A stretch of DNA of 64,000 nucleotides from DASUPK01 sp963815665 (GCA_963815665.1 CAWFHN010000013.1:1-64000), one strand, 5' to 3'. Positions 8,449-17,462 are shown, counted from the first letter of the stretch. Numbers and translations are program-made. Notes: a model not told the origin generated them from the sequence alone.

Positions 8449-10434
8449 CTATGGCTTGGCGGGCGTGGGGAACCAGTCGCAGGTGTGCGTGTCCGCGGTG
8501 ATGTCGGCGAAGCAATTGAGCAGCTCCGCCTCCTGCGCGGGTCCGCCCGTGCCGGTGCTGGTCGAGCACTTCTCCGGCAGGAATCCGGGCAGGGACTGCC
8601 CGGCCAGCGGGGCCTGCGGCGGCGTGCTGGTCACGCTGGATCGATTGCCGTTCACCCCGGTGTTGCCGTGCCAGCAGTTGCCGGTGTTGCCCGCGAAGTC
8701 GTCCCACCAGAAATCCGTGCCGTTCGGCTGCTTGCTGCCATCGGGGGCGACGCCCATGACGTTCCCGTAGAACTGGTTGTTGTACGAGGTCGACGGCGGG
8801 ACCTTGGTCGGGTCGCAGCCCGCCAGCTGGCTCGCGTCGACGCTGCCGACCCCCGGGCCACAGACGAGCTGGTCCGGGACGCCGAAGAGCATCACGCCGC
8901 GGCGCCAGTTGTCCCAGAAGTGGTTGTTGCGGACGACGTTGTGGTTGCCGCCGGCGATCCAGAGCCCGGTGCCGACCGGGACGGGGACGCTCGGGCTGAA
9001 GTCCGAGCAACCCTGATTCGGGCCCATCGGCCCCGGCGCCTGTCCGGCCGTGCAGCGAGGCAGGTAGTCGTTGAAGTTGTTGGAGTAGAAGTCGTTGTTC
9101 TCGATCAGGTCCGAGTCCTGCGGGAAGCCGGGATGGCCGGGCGCGGTGAAGACGTCCGTCGAGAAGCCCTGGGTGTTGCCGTAGAACTCGTTGTCGTGGA
9201 TCCAGACGGCGTTGCCGTCGGTTCCGGAATAGCCGAGCGAGTTGTGGAAGCTGTCGCAGTCGCGAAGCTCGGTGCCGTAGCGGCGCTGATCCGGCGGGAC
9301 GGCATCGCCCAGGTCGGCCGCCGCACCCGGGTAGAGACCTGAGTCGCCACTGCCCCAGGCGGCGCAGTTCTCGATCAGCGAGTGGTCGGCGACGAAGGTG
9401 AGCAGTCCGTACTCGCCCGCGTAGGACATCTTCACCCGGTCGACGTGGGACCCGTCCGCCTCGGTGATGTAGACGTCGTGCTCGTTGACGTGTCTGATCT
9501 TGACGTTGTCGAGCACGAAGCCGTCGGCGCGGTCCGCCCGGATGCCGACGTCCTTGGCGTAGAGCGGCGGGTTGGGCCCGGGGGCCGAGTGATCGCCAAG
9601 CGAGGGATCCCCGCCGTCGATCGTGACGTCATCGGGGCTGACCCCGGTGCCCTGGATCTGCAGGTTGCACCGAATGCAGGGGCCGAGATCCCGGATGCCG
9701 TGGCGGTCCACCGACGGAGGCTGTGGCGGCGGGCTCGGGCCGGGCTCGCGTCCGATCACAGCGATCAGGTTCTGGTCGTTCGGGCATTGCGCCTGGTAGC
9801 GGTACGACACGGCGCCGGTTTCGCCCTTGTCGTTGGTCTCCTTGAGATCGGCGCAGGCCGGGTCGAAGGTTGGCTTGGCCCTCGAGGCCGGCTCCGTGTA
9901 GGTGCCGGGCATGACCTCGACGCGGTCGTTGTTATGTGAGGCGGTGACGGCGGCCTGGATCGAGTCGTAGTGGCAGCGCCTCAGCAGCTTGATGTTGAAG
10001 CGGCGCAGCTTCTTGGCCTGCTTCTTGCCGACCCGGATGGCAGGCTGGGACGGCCGCAGCTGGAAGCCGTTGGCTCGCGCTGACTTCAGTCCCGCGTTCA
10101 GGGCCCGGATCGACTTGTTCCGCGACAGCTTCTTGACGCTGCCGTGCTTGCGCAGCTTCTTCTTCGGCACCTTCTGACAGACGACCCGCGTCGTGCCGGG
10201 CTCCTTCTTCTTCAGCGCGCTGAAGAGGCCGCGGACGGCGGGGACCGATCCTCCGGCCGGCGGGTTGACCGATGTGTCGGGCGCCGGGTCGGGCCAGTAA
10301 GAGGCCCGCTCGACGTGCGCCAGAGCCATCGTGGGCAGAGCGATCAACAACCCCATGGCGAGCGCGATCGCCGTCAGGCGCCGCCTTCCGATCGACTTGC
10401 CGCCCCCGTCAGTCAGGTTCATTTGCCCCTTCAT
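8449..10434 (-). CDS. Secreted right-handed parallel beta-helix protein
   Basis: About 661 aa; ATG 10434 with AGGG upstream is preferred, while GTG 10449 and ATG 10422 are also in frame. Signal peptide LTAIALAMGLLIALPTMALA. A Lys/Arg-rich region follows (QKVPKKKLRKHG, GKKQAKKLRRFN), then the start of a beta-helix (YDSIQAAVTAS, VEVMPGTYTEP) and repeated Asn-rich coils such as NAVWIHDNEFYGNTQGF, DLIENNDFYSNNFND and HNVVRNNHFWDNWRRG, typical of pectate-lyase-like and NosD-like folds. Several Cys pairs in the C-terminal third suggest disulfides outside the cell. Likely a surface polysaccharide-binding or -degrading protein; no catalytic motif is certain. Confidence 0.8.
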   Translation of the reverse strand: MKGQMNLTDGGGKSIGRRRLTAIALAMGLLIALPTMALAHVERASYWPDPAPDTSVNPPAGGSVPAVRGLFSALKKKEPGTTRVVCQKVPKKKLRKHGSVKKLSRNKSIRALNAGLKSARANGFQLRPSQPAIRVGKKQAKKLRRFNIKLLRRCHYDSIQAAVTASHNNDRVEVMPGTYTEPASRAKPTFDPACADLKETNDKGETGAVSYRYQAQCPNDQNLIAVIGREPGPSPPPQPPSVDRHGIRDLGPCIRCNLQIQGTGVSPDDVTIDGGDPSLGDHSAPGPNPPLYAKDVGIRADRADGFVLDNVKIRHVNEHDVYITEADGSHVDRVKMSYAGEYGLLTFVADHSLIENCAAWGSGDSGLYPGAAADLGDAVPPDQRRYGTELRDCDSFHNSLGYSGTDGNAVWIHDNEFYGNTQGFSTDVFTAPGHPGFPQDSDLIENNDFYSNNFNDYLPRCTAGQAPGPMGPNQGCSDFSPSVPVPVGTGLWIAGGNHNVVRNNHFWDNWRRGVMLFGVPDQLVCGPGVGSVDASQLAGCDPTKVPPSTSYNNQFYGNVMGVAPDGSKQPNGTDFWWDDFAGNTGNCWHGNTGVNGNRSSVTSTPPQAPLAGQSLPGFLPEKCSTSTGTGGPAQEAELLNCFADITADTHTCDWFPTPAKP

Positions 10435-10559
10435 CGTCACCCTGCCCACCTACCTAGAATTATGTAGGCGCGTGAGTCTAGACAGGCTCGCGCGGGCGTG
10501 TCGCACTCCGGCCCTTGTGCGCCTGTCGGGCGACGGCGCGGACTAGGCTCCCTGTGGCC

Positions 10560-11234
10560 ATGCATTCACGAGAGGTCAGCTCGCTCGGGCAGGCACGGCG
10601 GGAGTTCCTGCGCAAGGAGTCGCCCTGGGCGCTCGGCGCCGGCATCCTGGCGCTGCTGGTGCTGCGGGCGGCGATCGGCGATCTGGGCTGGCGTGACGGA
10701 GTCGCCGTGGCGGCGATGCTGGCGATCTATCCCTTCGGCGAGTGGGCGATCCACGTCTACCTGCTGCACGCGAAGCCGGTCAGGATCCGCGGCCGCGAGC
10801 TCGAGACCGTCGCGGCGCGCGCTCACCGCGCGCATCATCGCGACCCGAATGACCTGGACATGGTCCTCCTCTACTGGTGGCAAGCGGCGTTCCTGATGCT
10901 GGTGGCCGTGCCGCTCACCATCGCGGCCGGGGTGGCGATCGTCACCCTGATCGCCGGGCCCGTCCCGCTGGGCGCGATGGTCAGCGCCGCGATCGCGGGC
11001 TACTGCATGGTCTTCGTCTACGAGTGGACCCATTTCCTGATCCACACCGCCTACCGGCCACGCTCCCGCGCGTATATGACGATCTGGCGGAATCACCGGC
11101 TCCACCACTTCAAGAACGAGCACTTCTGGCACGGAATCACGAACAACCTCAGCGATCGGGTCCTCGGCACCAACCCCGACCAGCGCGACGTGCCGAAGTC
11201 CGATAGCGCGCGAACGCTGGACCCGGCGCGTTGA
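10560..11234 (+). CDS. Fatty acid hydroxylase / sterol-desaturase-family membrane protein
   Basis: 224 aa from ATG 10560. Di-iron membrane oxygenase with four hydrophobic segments and His clusters: HRAHHRDP after the second segment, HFLIH in the fourth and HRLHHFKNEHFWH in the C-terminal loop, together the expected eight or more His ligands. Members hydroxylate or desaturate lipids, carotenoids or sterols; the substrate is unknown. The stop TGA overlaps the TTG start of the acetolactate decarboxylase, so the two are coupled. Confidence 0.8.
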   Translation: MHSREVSSLGQARREFLRKESPWALGAGILALLVLRAAIGDLGWRDGVAVAAMLAIYPFGEWAIHVYLLHAKPVRIRGRELETVAARAHRAHHRDPNDLDMVLLYWWQAAFLMLVAVPLTIAAGVAIVTLIAGPVPLGAMVSAAIAGYCMVFVYEWTHFLIHTAYRPRSRAYMTIWRNHRLHHFKNEHFWHGITNNLSDRVLGTNPDQRDVPKSDSARTLDPAR

Positions 11235-12016
11235 GCCTCGACGAGCGCTGGATCCGCTCGCTGCACGTCGAGGCGATGCGGCACGCCGACCTGCACGCCG
11301 AGCACGACCCGCACGTGCTCTTCCAGGCCTCGACGATCGGGGCGCTGATCGAGGGCTCCTTCGAGGGCGACGTCAGCTTCGCCGAGCTCGCCGGACACGG
11401 CGACCTCGGGCTCGGGACCCTCAACCATCTGGACGGCGAGATGATCGCGATCGACGGCCGCTTCTATCGGGCCGATATCGAGGGAAACGTCTCGGAGGTC
11501 GCGGAGACGGAGCGGACTCCGTTCGCGGTCATCGTCCCCTTCGAGCCGGCGATCGAGTTCGACCTAGAGGGATCGCTCGACCACGATCGGCTGCTGGCCG
11601 AGATCGACAGGCGCATCCCCGCCGACACCGCCTCGTGCGCGGTCCGGATCGACGGCCGCTTCGAGTCCGTCAGGGCGCGATCGGTGCCGAGGCAGGAGCC
11701 GCCCTACCGGCCGCTGACCGAGGTGGTCGCCGAGCAGCACGTCTTCGAGCTGGCGGACCTGGACGGCACGATGCTCGGCTTCCGCTTCCCCGAGTACGCC
11801 GAGGGCATCGAGGTGGCCGGCTGGCACCTCCATTTCATCAGCGAGGACCGGGAACGCGGCGGCCACGTGCTCGACTGCCGGGCCGAGACGGCGCACGTCG
11901 GCCTCGACCCTTCGGGCGACCTGCACGTGGAGCTGCCGCCCGGAATCGACCTGGCCGATCCGGATGCCGCGAAGAGCACCCACGCCGCGATCGACCGGGT
12001 GGAGCACAGCGGCTAG
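11231..12016 (+). CDS. budA: Alpha-acetolactate decarboxylase
   Basis: 261 aa, full family length. Converts acetolactate to (R)-acetoin in 2,3-butanediol or valine-overflow metabolism. Zinc ligands are visible as His199, His201 and His212 (WHLHFISEDRERGGHVL). The conserved LNHLDGEMIAIDGRFY block holds the catalytic Glu70, and Arg148/150 sit where the active-site Arg is expected. Starts at TTG 11231 inside the previous stop (TTGA). No acetolactate synthase lies nearby, and coupling to a fatty-acid hydroxylase gives no obvious pathway. Confidence 0.9.
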   Translation: MSLDERWIRSLHVEAMRHADLHAEHDPHVLFQASTIGALIEGSFEGDVSFAELAGHGDLGLGTLNHLDGEMIAIDGRFYRADIEGNVSEVAETERTPFAVIVPFEPAIEFDLEGSLDHDRLLAEIDRRIPADTASCAVRIDGRFESVRARSVPRQEPPYRPLTEVVAEQHVFELADLDGTMLGFRFPEYAEGIEVAGWHLHFISEDRERGGHVLDCRAETAHVGLDPSGDLHVELPPGIDLADPDAAKSTHAAIDRVEHSG

Positions 12017-12092
12017 TCGGGGCGACTGGATTCGAACCAGCGAACCTCCCGCTCCCAGGGCGGGCGCTCTGACCAGGCTGAGCTACGCCCCG
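12017..12092 (-). tRNA. tRNA-Pro (anticodon TGG), atypical
   Basis: Acceptor CGGGGCG/CGCCCCG with C1:G72 and A73 typical of tRNA-Pro, D-stem GCTC/GAGC, anticodon stem CCCGC/GCGGG, T-arm GCTGG TTCGAAT CCAGT. Two oddities: the anticodon loop reads CCTGGGA, so position 33 is C instead of the near-invariant U, and the variable loop AGGTTC has six bases, one more than usual. No CCA encoded. The 5' ten bases overlap the end of the upstream ORF on the same strand. Confidence 0.85.
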
Positions 12093-12745
12093 ATCGAGGC
12101 GAGTCTAGCCTCAAAGATCCACTCCTCCTCCAGCCGATCGATCCACCCCTGAAGCCTGGCCCGGAACAAGGTGTCACTGGTTCCCACCGCGATCACGCCG
12201 TACCGGCTCCTCCAGGCCCGGGTGCCGAGACGGCCGCTATTGGTCTTACGTTGCAGCGACAGTTCCTCTGGCGAGAAGTCGAGTTCGGCCGCCCAATAGC
12301 GGGTCAGCTCGGCAAGATCTTGATCGGCATGGAACTGCACTGAAAAGCTGAGCTTCCGTCGCGAGAACCGGCGCATCCAGAGGACCCCGACCTTCATTAC
12401 GGCGGCGTCGGAATTGCAGATCGTGACCTTATTTCGATTCCGCTTGTAGCCCTCGGCGACGTAGAGAGCAACGAAGTCGCGAAAGGTTGGATGAACCGTC
12501 AGCCGCGGGAATTCCCAGTGACCCAGCTCGTATGCCTCCTCTCGAGCTCGACGGTGCTTCGCAAGCATCTTGCGCGCGCCCGGATGCGGGTTATCTCGGC
12601 GCCGTCTGCCAAGCGGCATGCCCCGGACCCAGTAGTAAATGGTCGTTCGTGAGATCGCCAGACGCTCGGCGATCTCGTCGATCGAGAGGTGCTTCTCGCG
12701 CCGCAGCTGGCGCGCCTTCTCGCGTACGTAGGTCGGGTAAGCCAT
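12083..12745 (-). CDS. HTH protein with LAGLIDADG-like domain, ending inside tRNA-Pro
   Basis: 220 aa. An N-terminal helix-turn-helix (residues about 19-45, SIDEIAERLAISRTTIYYWV) resembles recombinase/transposase DNA-binding domains. A second domain contains FVALYVAEGYKRNRNKVTIC followed by NSD, reminiscent of single LAGLIDADG motifs of homing endonucleases and WhiA-like proteins. The TAG stop is formed by T8-A9-G10 of the tRNA-Pro gene on the same strand. The combination suggests a mobile or domesticated homing-type endonuclease at a tRNA locus; the family assignment is by pattern only. Confidence 0.6.
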   Translation of the reverse strand: MAYPTYVREKARQLRREKHLSIDEIAERLAISRTTIYYWVRGMPLGRRRRDNPHPGARKMLAKHRRAREEAYELGHWEFPRLTVHPTFRDFVALYVAEGYKRNRNKVTICNSDAAVMKVGVLWMRRFSRRKLSFSVQFHADQDLAELTRYWAAELDFSPEELSLQRKTNSGRLGTRAWRSRYGVIAVGTSDTLFRARLQGWIDRLEEEWIFEARLASIGA

Positions 12746-12834
12746 GACCCCAGTCGACCAGCCGTTCGCTCACGGGTGGCGCGCAGAATGTGACGAGAGT
12801 GTGTCGCCTCGTGGCTGGCTAGGGTTCCGCGCTC

Positions 12835-14094
12835 GTGGCAGAGGTCGGTCCAATTCAGGCGCTCCACTACGACCTCGCCAAGGTCGGATCGCTCGCCGAC
12901 GTCGTCGCTCCTCCCTACGACGTGATCGACGACGCGCAGCGCGCCGAGCTCGTCGGCCGCTCCGAGCACAACGTCGTCGAGCTCGATCTACCTCGCGACC
13001 CCGGCGGCGGCGATCCCTACGAGCACTCCGCGGCGCTGCTCGCCAAATGGAGCGAGGAGGGAATCCTCATCCGCGACGCCGACCCGCAGATCTGGGCGCT
13101 GGAGCAGGACTACGACGCGCCCGGCGGCTCGCGGCTCACCCGCCGCGGGTTCCTCGCGCGGGTGAAGCTGGCGCCCTACGGCGAGGGGATCCGTCCCCAT
13201 GAGCGGACCCAGCCCGGGCCCAAGGAGGACCGCCTCCGGCTGACGCGCGCGACGCGCCACAACCTCTCCCCGATCTTCGCGCTCCACCCCGGCGACGCCT
13301 GGCAGCACCTCGCGGCGGCTGTCGAAAGCGATCCCTGGGGAGAGGTCACCGACGCCGACGGCACGACCCATCGCGTCTGGCGCATCGGCGACCCGGCCGT
13401 CCACGAGGCGATCGCGTCCGAGCTCGAGCCCGCCGAGCTGTTGATCGCCGACGGACACCACCGCTACGAGACCTCGCTCGCCTACCAGCGGGAGGTCGGC
13501 GCGGGCGGCGACGCCGACTACGTGCTGATGGCTCTGGTCTCGCTGGAGGATCCGGGGCTCACCGTCTTCCCCACCCACCGGGTGCTCCAGGCCCGGCCGG
13601 GCGATCGGGACGCCAGGGAGGAATCGCTGAGGGATGCCGTGACGAAGATCTTCGACGTCGAGCAGGTCCCCGTTTCCGATCTCGACCCGGCGGGCACCGA
13701 AGAAGTCGGCGTCTTCGGCTTCATGGAGTCCCGGTATGAGCGCTGCTTCAGGATTCGGCTCAAGGACCCGGGCCGCCTCGACGAGGCACTGGCCGGCTAT
13801 TCCGACGCCTACCGGACCCTGGACGCGGCGATTCTCGAGGAGCTCATCCTCAAGGGGATCGCCGGGATGACCACCGATGACATCGCCGCCAAGCGCCGGA
13901 TCGGCTACACGCCGCACATCGGGGAGGTCCTCAAGAAGCTGACCGCGGGCGACTACCAGGCCGGGTTTGTTCTGCGGGCCACGCCCGTCGACCAGGTCCG
14001 TGCCGTCGCCGCCGCCGGCGAGACGATGCCCCCGAAGTCGACCTACTTCTTCCCCAAGCTCCTCACCGGGATCGCCTTCAACCCGCTCGGCTAA
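12835..14094 (+). CDS. DUF1015-family protein
   Basis: 419 aa from GTG 12835, full length for the family. Recognised by the opening VVAPPYDVID, the middle GIRPHERTQPGPKEDRL and the hallmark LLIADGHHRYETSLAYQRE. Often annotated as SerC-like, but the activity is not established here. Tail-to-tail with the next VOC gene, overlapping by four bases at the stops. Confidence 0.85.
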   Translation: MAEVGPIQALHYDLAKVGSLADVVAPPYDVIDDAQRAELVGRSEHNVVELDLPRDPGGGDPYEHSAALLAKWSEEGILIRDADPQIWALEQDYDAPGGSRLTRRGFLARVKLAPYGEGIRPHERTQPGPKEDRLRLTRATRHNLSPIFALHPGDAWQHLAAAVESDPWGEVTDADGTTHRVWRIGDPAVHEAIASELEPAELLIADGHHRYETSLAYQREVGAGGDADYVLMALVSLEDPGLTVFPTHRVLQARPGDRDAREESLRDAVTKIFDVEQVPVSDLDPAGTEEVGVFGFMESRYERCFRIRLKDPGRLDEALAGYSDAYRTLDAAILEELILKGIAGMTTDDIAAKRRIGYTPHIGEVLKKLTAGDYQAGFVLRATPVDQVRAVAAAGETMPPKSTYFFPKLLTGIAFNPLG

Positions 14095-14432
14095 CCCGCC
14101 TGGCCGAAGCCGATCCGGTTCCCCTCCGGATCGGCGATCTCGACCTTGCGGACGCCCTCGGTGATCTCCTCAACCTCGCCGACCTCGATGCCTCGCTCCT
14201 CGATCGCGGCGAGACGCTCGTCCAGGTCGTCGACCATCACCGTGACCAGTCCCTTGCCGGCACGTTCGGGGTCGGCGACGACGTAGATCCAGCTCTCGTC
14301 CGTCAGCTTCCAGGTCCGCTCGATCTCGTTCGGCTTCATGTCGGGCGGACAGCCGAACAGGCGCTCATACCACTCGATTGCCGCCTCGAGGTCGGCGACC
14401 GGGATTCCCGCGAACAACACGTTGATGGCCAA
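14091..14432 (-). CDS. Single-domain VOC (glyoxalase-like) protein
   Basis: 113 aa. Opens with the typical VLFAGIPVADLEAAIEWYER and ends with KVEIADPEGNRIGFGQ, one complete VOC module forming half of a dimeric barrel. Candidate metal ligands are few (the Glu/Gln positions are not clear), so it may be a binding rather than catalytic member. Divergent from the cobalamin adenosyltransferase with 32 bases between starts. Confidence 0.75.
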   Translation of the reverse strand: MAINVLFAGIPVADLEAAIEWYERLFGCPPDMKPNEIERTWKLTDESWIYVVADPERAGKGLVTVMVDDLDERLAAIEERGIEVGEVEEITEGVRKVEIADPEGNRIGFGQAG

Positions 14433-14464
14433 GCGAGGCTCCCTTGCCCGATATCGTCGTTTAC

Positions 14465-15034
14465 GTGGTCAAGATCTACACGAAGAAGGGCGACGACGGC
14501 ACGACCACCCTCTGGTACGGCGGACGGGTGCCGAAGACCAACGCCCGCACGGAGGCCTATGGCTCGATCGACGAGGCCAACTCCGCGCTCGGCGTCGCCC
14601 GCGCGCTCTCCAAGGCCGAAAGCCAGGCCGACCTCCACGCGACCATCCTCTCCCTACAGCAGGACCTCTTCGTCGCGGGCGCCGAGCTCGCCACCTCGCC
14701 CGAGGCCGCCGACCGGCTGCAGGACGGCATCAGCCGGATCACCGACGGGATGGTCGAAGCCCTCGAGGTGGACATCGACCGCTACATGAACCAGGTCGAC
14801 CTGCCGCCGCATTTCGTCATCCCCGGCGGCACCGAGCTCTCGGCGGCGCTCGACGTCGCCCGCTCGGCGATCCGGCGCGCCGAGCGACGCACCGTTGAGC
14901 TCCGCGAATCGGAGGACCTCGCCTCGGACGCCGTGCTGCGCTACCTGAACCGAGCCTCGGACCTCGCCTTCGCCCTCGCGCGCTTCGCCGACGAGCCGAA
15001 CCCGCAGATGTTCGAGGGACGGGGGAAGGGCTGA
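14465..15034 (+). CDS. ATP:cob(I)alamin adenosyltransferase, PduO type
   Basis: Adds the adenosyl group to cob(I)alamin to make coenzyme B12. GTG 14465 gives MVKIYTKKGDDGTT, the family start with its ATP-binding glycine loop; the frame is open to a TTG at 14444. Further motifs are GSIDEANSALG, LQQDLFVAGAELATSP and the C-terminal RAERRTVEL with YLNRASDLAFALARFAD. Trimeric all-helical enzyme, 189 aa. The stop overlaps the OsmC ATG (TGATG). Confidence 0.9.
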   Translation: MVKIYTKKGDDGTTTLWYGGRVPKTNARTEAYGSIDEANSALGVARALSKAESQADLHATILSLQQDLFVAGAELATSPEAADRLQDGISRITDGMVEALEVDIDRYMNQVDLPPHFVIPGGTELSAALDVARSAIRRAERRTVELRESEDLASDAVLRYLNRASDLAFALARFADEPNPQMFEGRGKG

Positions 15035-15441
15035 TGTCGAGCAGCGCGGTCGCCCGGCGCCGCCAGGGATATGAGCACGAGATCGAGATCCGCGAGCACC
15101 GGCTGATCGCCGACGAGCCCGAGGACAGCGGCGGCGGCGACCAGGGTCCGAAGCCGACCGAGCTGCTGGCCGCTTCGCTCGCCAGCTGCACCGCGATCAC
15201 GATCGAGATGTACGCCAATCGCAAGGAGTGGGATCTCGGCAGGGTCGAGGTGGCTGTGAACTTCACCGAGGGGACGGTCGACAGCCCTGCGAAGTTCACG
15301 GTCGAGATCAGGACGCCCGCCAAGCTCAGCGACGACCAGCGCGAGCGGATCCTGGTGATCGCGCACAAGTGCCCGGTGCACAAGGCCCTGACGGCGGATG
15401 ACGTCGAGATCGACGACTCGCTCGAGTTGATCGCGGAGTAG
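15034..15441 (+). CDS. OsmC-family peroxide/organic-hydroperoxide reductase-like protein
   Basis: 135 aa. The two redox Cys are present in order: LLAASLASCTAITIEMYA (Cys52) and IAHKCPVHKAL (Cys112). DEPEDSGGGDQGPKPTELL corresponds to the usual loop before the central helix. Reduces peroxides using thiol donors. Second gene of a tightly packed operon running cobalamin adenosyltransferase-OsmC-SDR-Nudix. Confidence 0.85.
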   Translation: MSSSAVARRRQGYEHEIEIREHRLIADEPEDSGGGDQGPKPTELLAASLASCTAITIEMYANRKEWDLGRVEVAVNFTEGTVDSPAKFTVEIRTPAKLSDDQRERILVIAHKCPVHKALTADDVEIDDSLELIAE

Positions 15442-15444
15442 CCG

Positions 15445-16257
15445 GTGGACCTGGGCCTCAGCGGTCGGGCGTGTGTGGTGACCGGCGCCAGCCGCGGCAT
15501 CGGCCGCGCCACGGCCCTGATGCTGTGCGCGGAGGGCGCGGACGTTCTCCTGATCGCGCGATCCGAGGAGGCGCTACTGGAGGCCGCCGACGAATGCGCG
15601 GCCGCGGGCCAGGAGGCGGGCGGGCGGGCGGAATCGCTGGTGGCCGACGTGACCGACCCGGAGGCCGCCCAGCGGATCGTTCGGGAGGCCGGCGACCGCC
15701 TCGGCCAGGTCGACGTCCTGGTCAACAACGCCGGCACCGCTCGACGGCGAGACCTCGATGAGGTGCCGGACGAAGATTGGTACGCGGCGTGGGAGCTCAA
15801 CGTGATGGCGCCGATGCGACTGATGCGTGCAGCCGCGCCGGGAATGAGCGAGCGTGGCTGGGGCCGTATCGTCAACGTCTCCAGCTCGTCGGGGAAGCGC
15901 CCCTCCGCCTCAACGCCCGAGTACTCGGTCGCCAAGGCGGCGGAGCTCTCCCTATCGCGGCTGTTCGCCGACCGCTATGCCCAACACGGCGTCCTGATCA
16001 ACGCGATCTGCCCCGGGGCGGCCAAGTCCGAGCTCTGGACCGACGAGGGGGGCCTCGCGGACCAGATCATGGAGATGGAGGGGCACTCCAGCCGGGAGGA
16101 GGCGATGCAATCGGCCGCGGCAGGTCGTCCGATCGGCCGCCTGGCGGAGGTCGACGAGGTCGCCGGTGCGATCGTCTTCCTGTGCTCCGAACATGCGTCA
16201 TATGTCTCCGGGGCGGCGTGGAGCGTTGATGGCGGAGTCGTCCAGATCATCATCTGA
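15445..16257 (+). CDS. Short-chain dehydrogenase/reductase
   Basis: 270 aa from GTG 15445, three bases after the OsmC stop. Classical SDR: cofactor loop TGASRGIG, VLVNNAG, catalytic Ser in IVNVSSSSG, and YSVAK (Tyr-X3-Lys). IARSEEALLEA after beta2 has Arg, which favours NADP over NAD by the usual rule. The substrate is unknown; similarity to 3-oxoacyl-ACP reductase-like members is general. Overlaps the next gene by about 29 bases. Confidence 0.85.
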   Translation: MDLGLSGRACVVTGASRGIGRATALMLCAEGADVLLIARSEEALLEAADECAAAGQEAGGRAESLVADVTDPEAAQRIVREAGDRLGQVDVLVNNAGTARRRDLDEVPDEDWYAAWELNVMAPMRLMRAAAPGMSERGWGRIVNVSSSSGKRPSASTPEYSVAKAAELSLSRLFADRYAQHGVLINAICPGAAKSELWTDEGGLADQIMEMEGHSSREEAMQSAAAGRPIGRLAEVDEVAGAIVFLCSEHASYVSGAAWSVDGGVVQIII

Positions 16258-16798
16258 TTTGCGCGAGCTTCTGCTCTCTCCGGCGGAGGCCGAGGGGCTC
16301 GACGCCCATGGCCGGACCGAGGCGGCCGTCCTCGTCCCGATGCAAGGGTGGCCGGACAACCCGGGTCTCGTCTTCACCGAGCGCCGCTCTGACCTGAATC
16401 GCCACGCGGGAGAGATCTCGTTCCCAGGTGGGCGTCGCGACGAGGACGAGGAGCTGCTCGACACCGCCCTGCGAGAGGCCCAGGAGGAGATCGGTCTTTC
16501 GCGCGAGCGCGTCGAGGTCGTAGGCGCCCTGCCTCCGATCGGCACGTTCGTCACCAACTACAAGGTCCACCCCTTCGTCGGGCTGATCGAGGAGGGAATG
16601 CGCTTCGAGCCGAACCCGTCCGAGGTGGAGAGCGTCCTGGTCGCGTCGTTGGACGACCTGGAGGCCGCGTACGAGAAGCGACGCCTGGTCCGCCGCGGCG
16701 TCCCGATCAAGACCGACACCTACCTGATCGCGGACAAGCTGATCTGGGGAGCGACCGCCAGGATCCTCGGCCTCCTCCTGGAGCGGATCAGGCCTTGA
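16229..16798 (+). CDS. Nudix hydrolase, CoA-pyrophosphatase type
   Basis: 189 aa from ATG 16229 inside the SDR end; TTG 16259 just after the SDR stop is an alternative. LVFTERRSDLNRHAGEISFP followed by GG is the UPF0035/CoA-diphosphatase extension, running straight into the Nudix box (G-x5-E-x7-REAQEEIGL). Predicted to cleave CoA or oxidised CoA to phosphopantetheine and 3',5'-ADP. Converges on the TetR gene with a ten-base overlap at the stops. Confidence 0.85.
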   Translation: MAESSRSSSDLRELLLSPAEAEGLDAHGRTEAAVLVPMQGWPDNPGLVFTERRSDLNRHAGEISFPGGRRDEDEELLDTALREAQEEIGLSRERVEVVGALPPIGTFVTNYKVHPFVGLIEEGMRFEPNPSEVESVLVASLDDLEAAYEKRRLVRRGVPIKTDTYLIADKLIWGATARILGLLLERIRP

Positions 16799-17462
16799 CG
16801 CCGTAATCGGCGAGACCGCGCTCGACCAGCGCGAAGGCTCGCTTGCCCTGGGCGCGCACGCCGCGCGCGATGTCCCGTGCGGCGTCGCCGGCCAGGGTCC
16901 GCTCCCGCACGTAACCGATCAGGAGGCGATGAACGTCGATCAGGGCGCTGGCGACGACACGAGGCTCGATCGAACCTTCGCGTGAGCGGGTCTCCTTGGC
17001 GATCAGCTCCGCGAGCGAATCCGTGTAGCGGTCGAACACCTCGCGCTCGCGGGCGAGGAGCGCGGGGCTGCCGGTGATCACGCGGTTGAGCGCCCGCAGC
17101 TGCTCAGTCGCCTGCTCGTCGTCCTCGAGCTGCAGAATGCCGCGTCGCTTCAGCACGAACTCGCGGAAGGCAGCGATCAGGCTCTCGCCCGGCTTGCGCT
17201 CACGAATCGCGGCGAGCAACTCCTCCTCGAAGGCCTCGAGCCGCCCGTAGAAGAGGTCCTCCTTCGCGGGGAAGTAGTTGAAGACGGTCTTCTCGGCGAC
17301 CTCCGCCTCCCTCGCGACCTCGGCGACGGTGACCGCTTCGAACCCGCGCTCGAGGAAGAGGCGCCGGGCGGTGTCGGCGATCCGCTGCCGGGTCTGCGTC
17401 TTCTTTCGCTCGCGCAGGCCCGGCTCTGTGCTCGTCGGTGCGGTGGTTGCCGATCTCGGCAT
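16788..17462 (-). CDS. TetR-family repressor (of the adjacent MFS exporter)
   Basis: 224 aa. HTH at about residues 20-66 (RIADTARRLFLERGFEAVTV, EKTVFNYFPAKEDLFY). The C-terminal ligand domain is helical and has no diagnostic motif. Divergent from an MFS drug exporter, with a perfect 15-base palindrome between the two starts, the standard arrangement for a drug-responsive TetR that represses itself and the pump. Confidence 0.85.
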   Translation of the reverse strand: MPRSATTAPTSTEPGLRERKKTQTRQRIADTARRLFLERGFEAVTVAEVAREAEVAEKTVFNYFPAKEDLFYGRLEAFEEELLAAIRERKPGESLIAAFREFVLKRRGILQLEDDEQATEQLRALNRVITGSPALLAREREVFDRYTDSLAELIAKETRSREGSIEPRVVASALIDVHRLLIGYVRERTLAGDAARDIARGVRAQGKRAFALVERGLADYGVKA

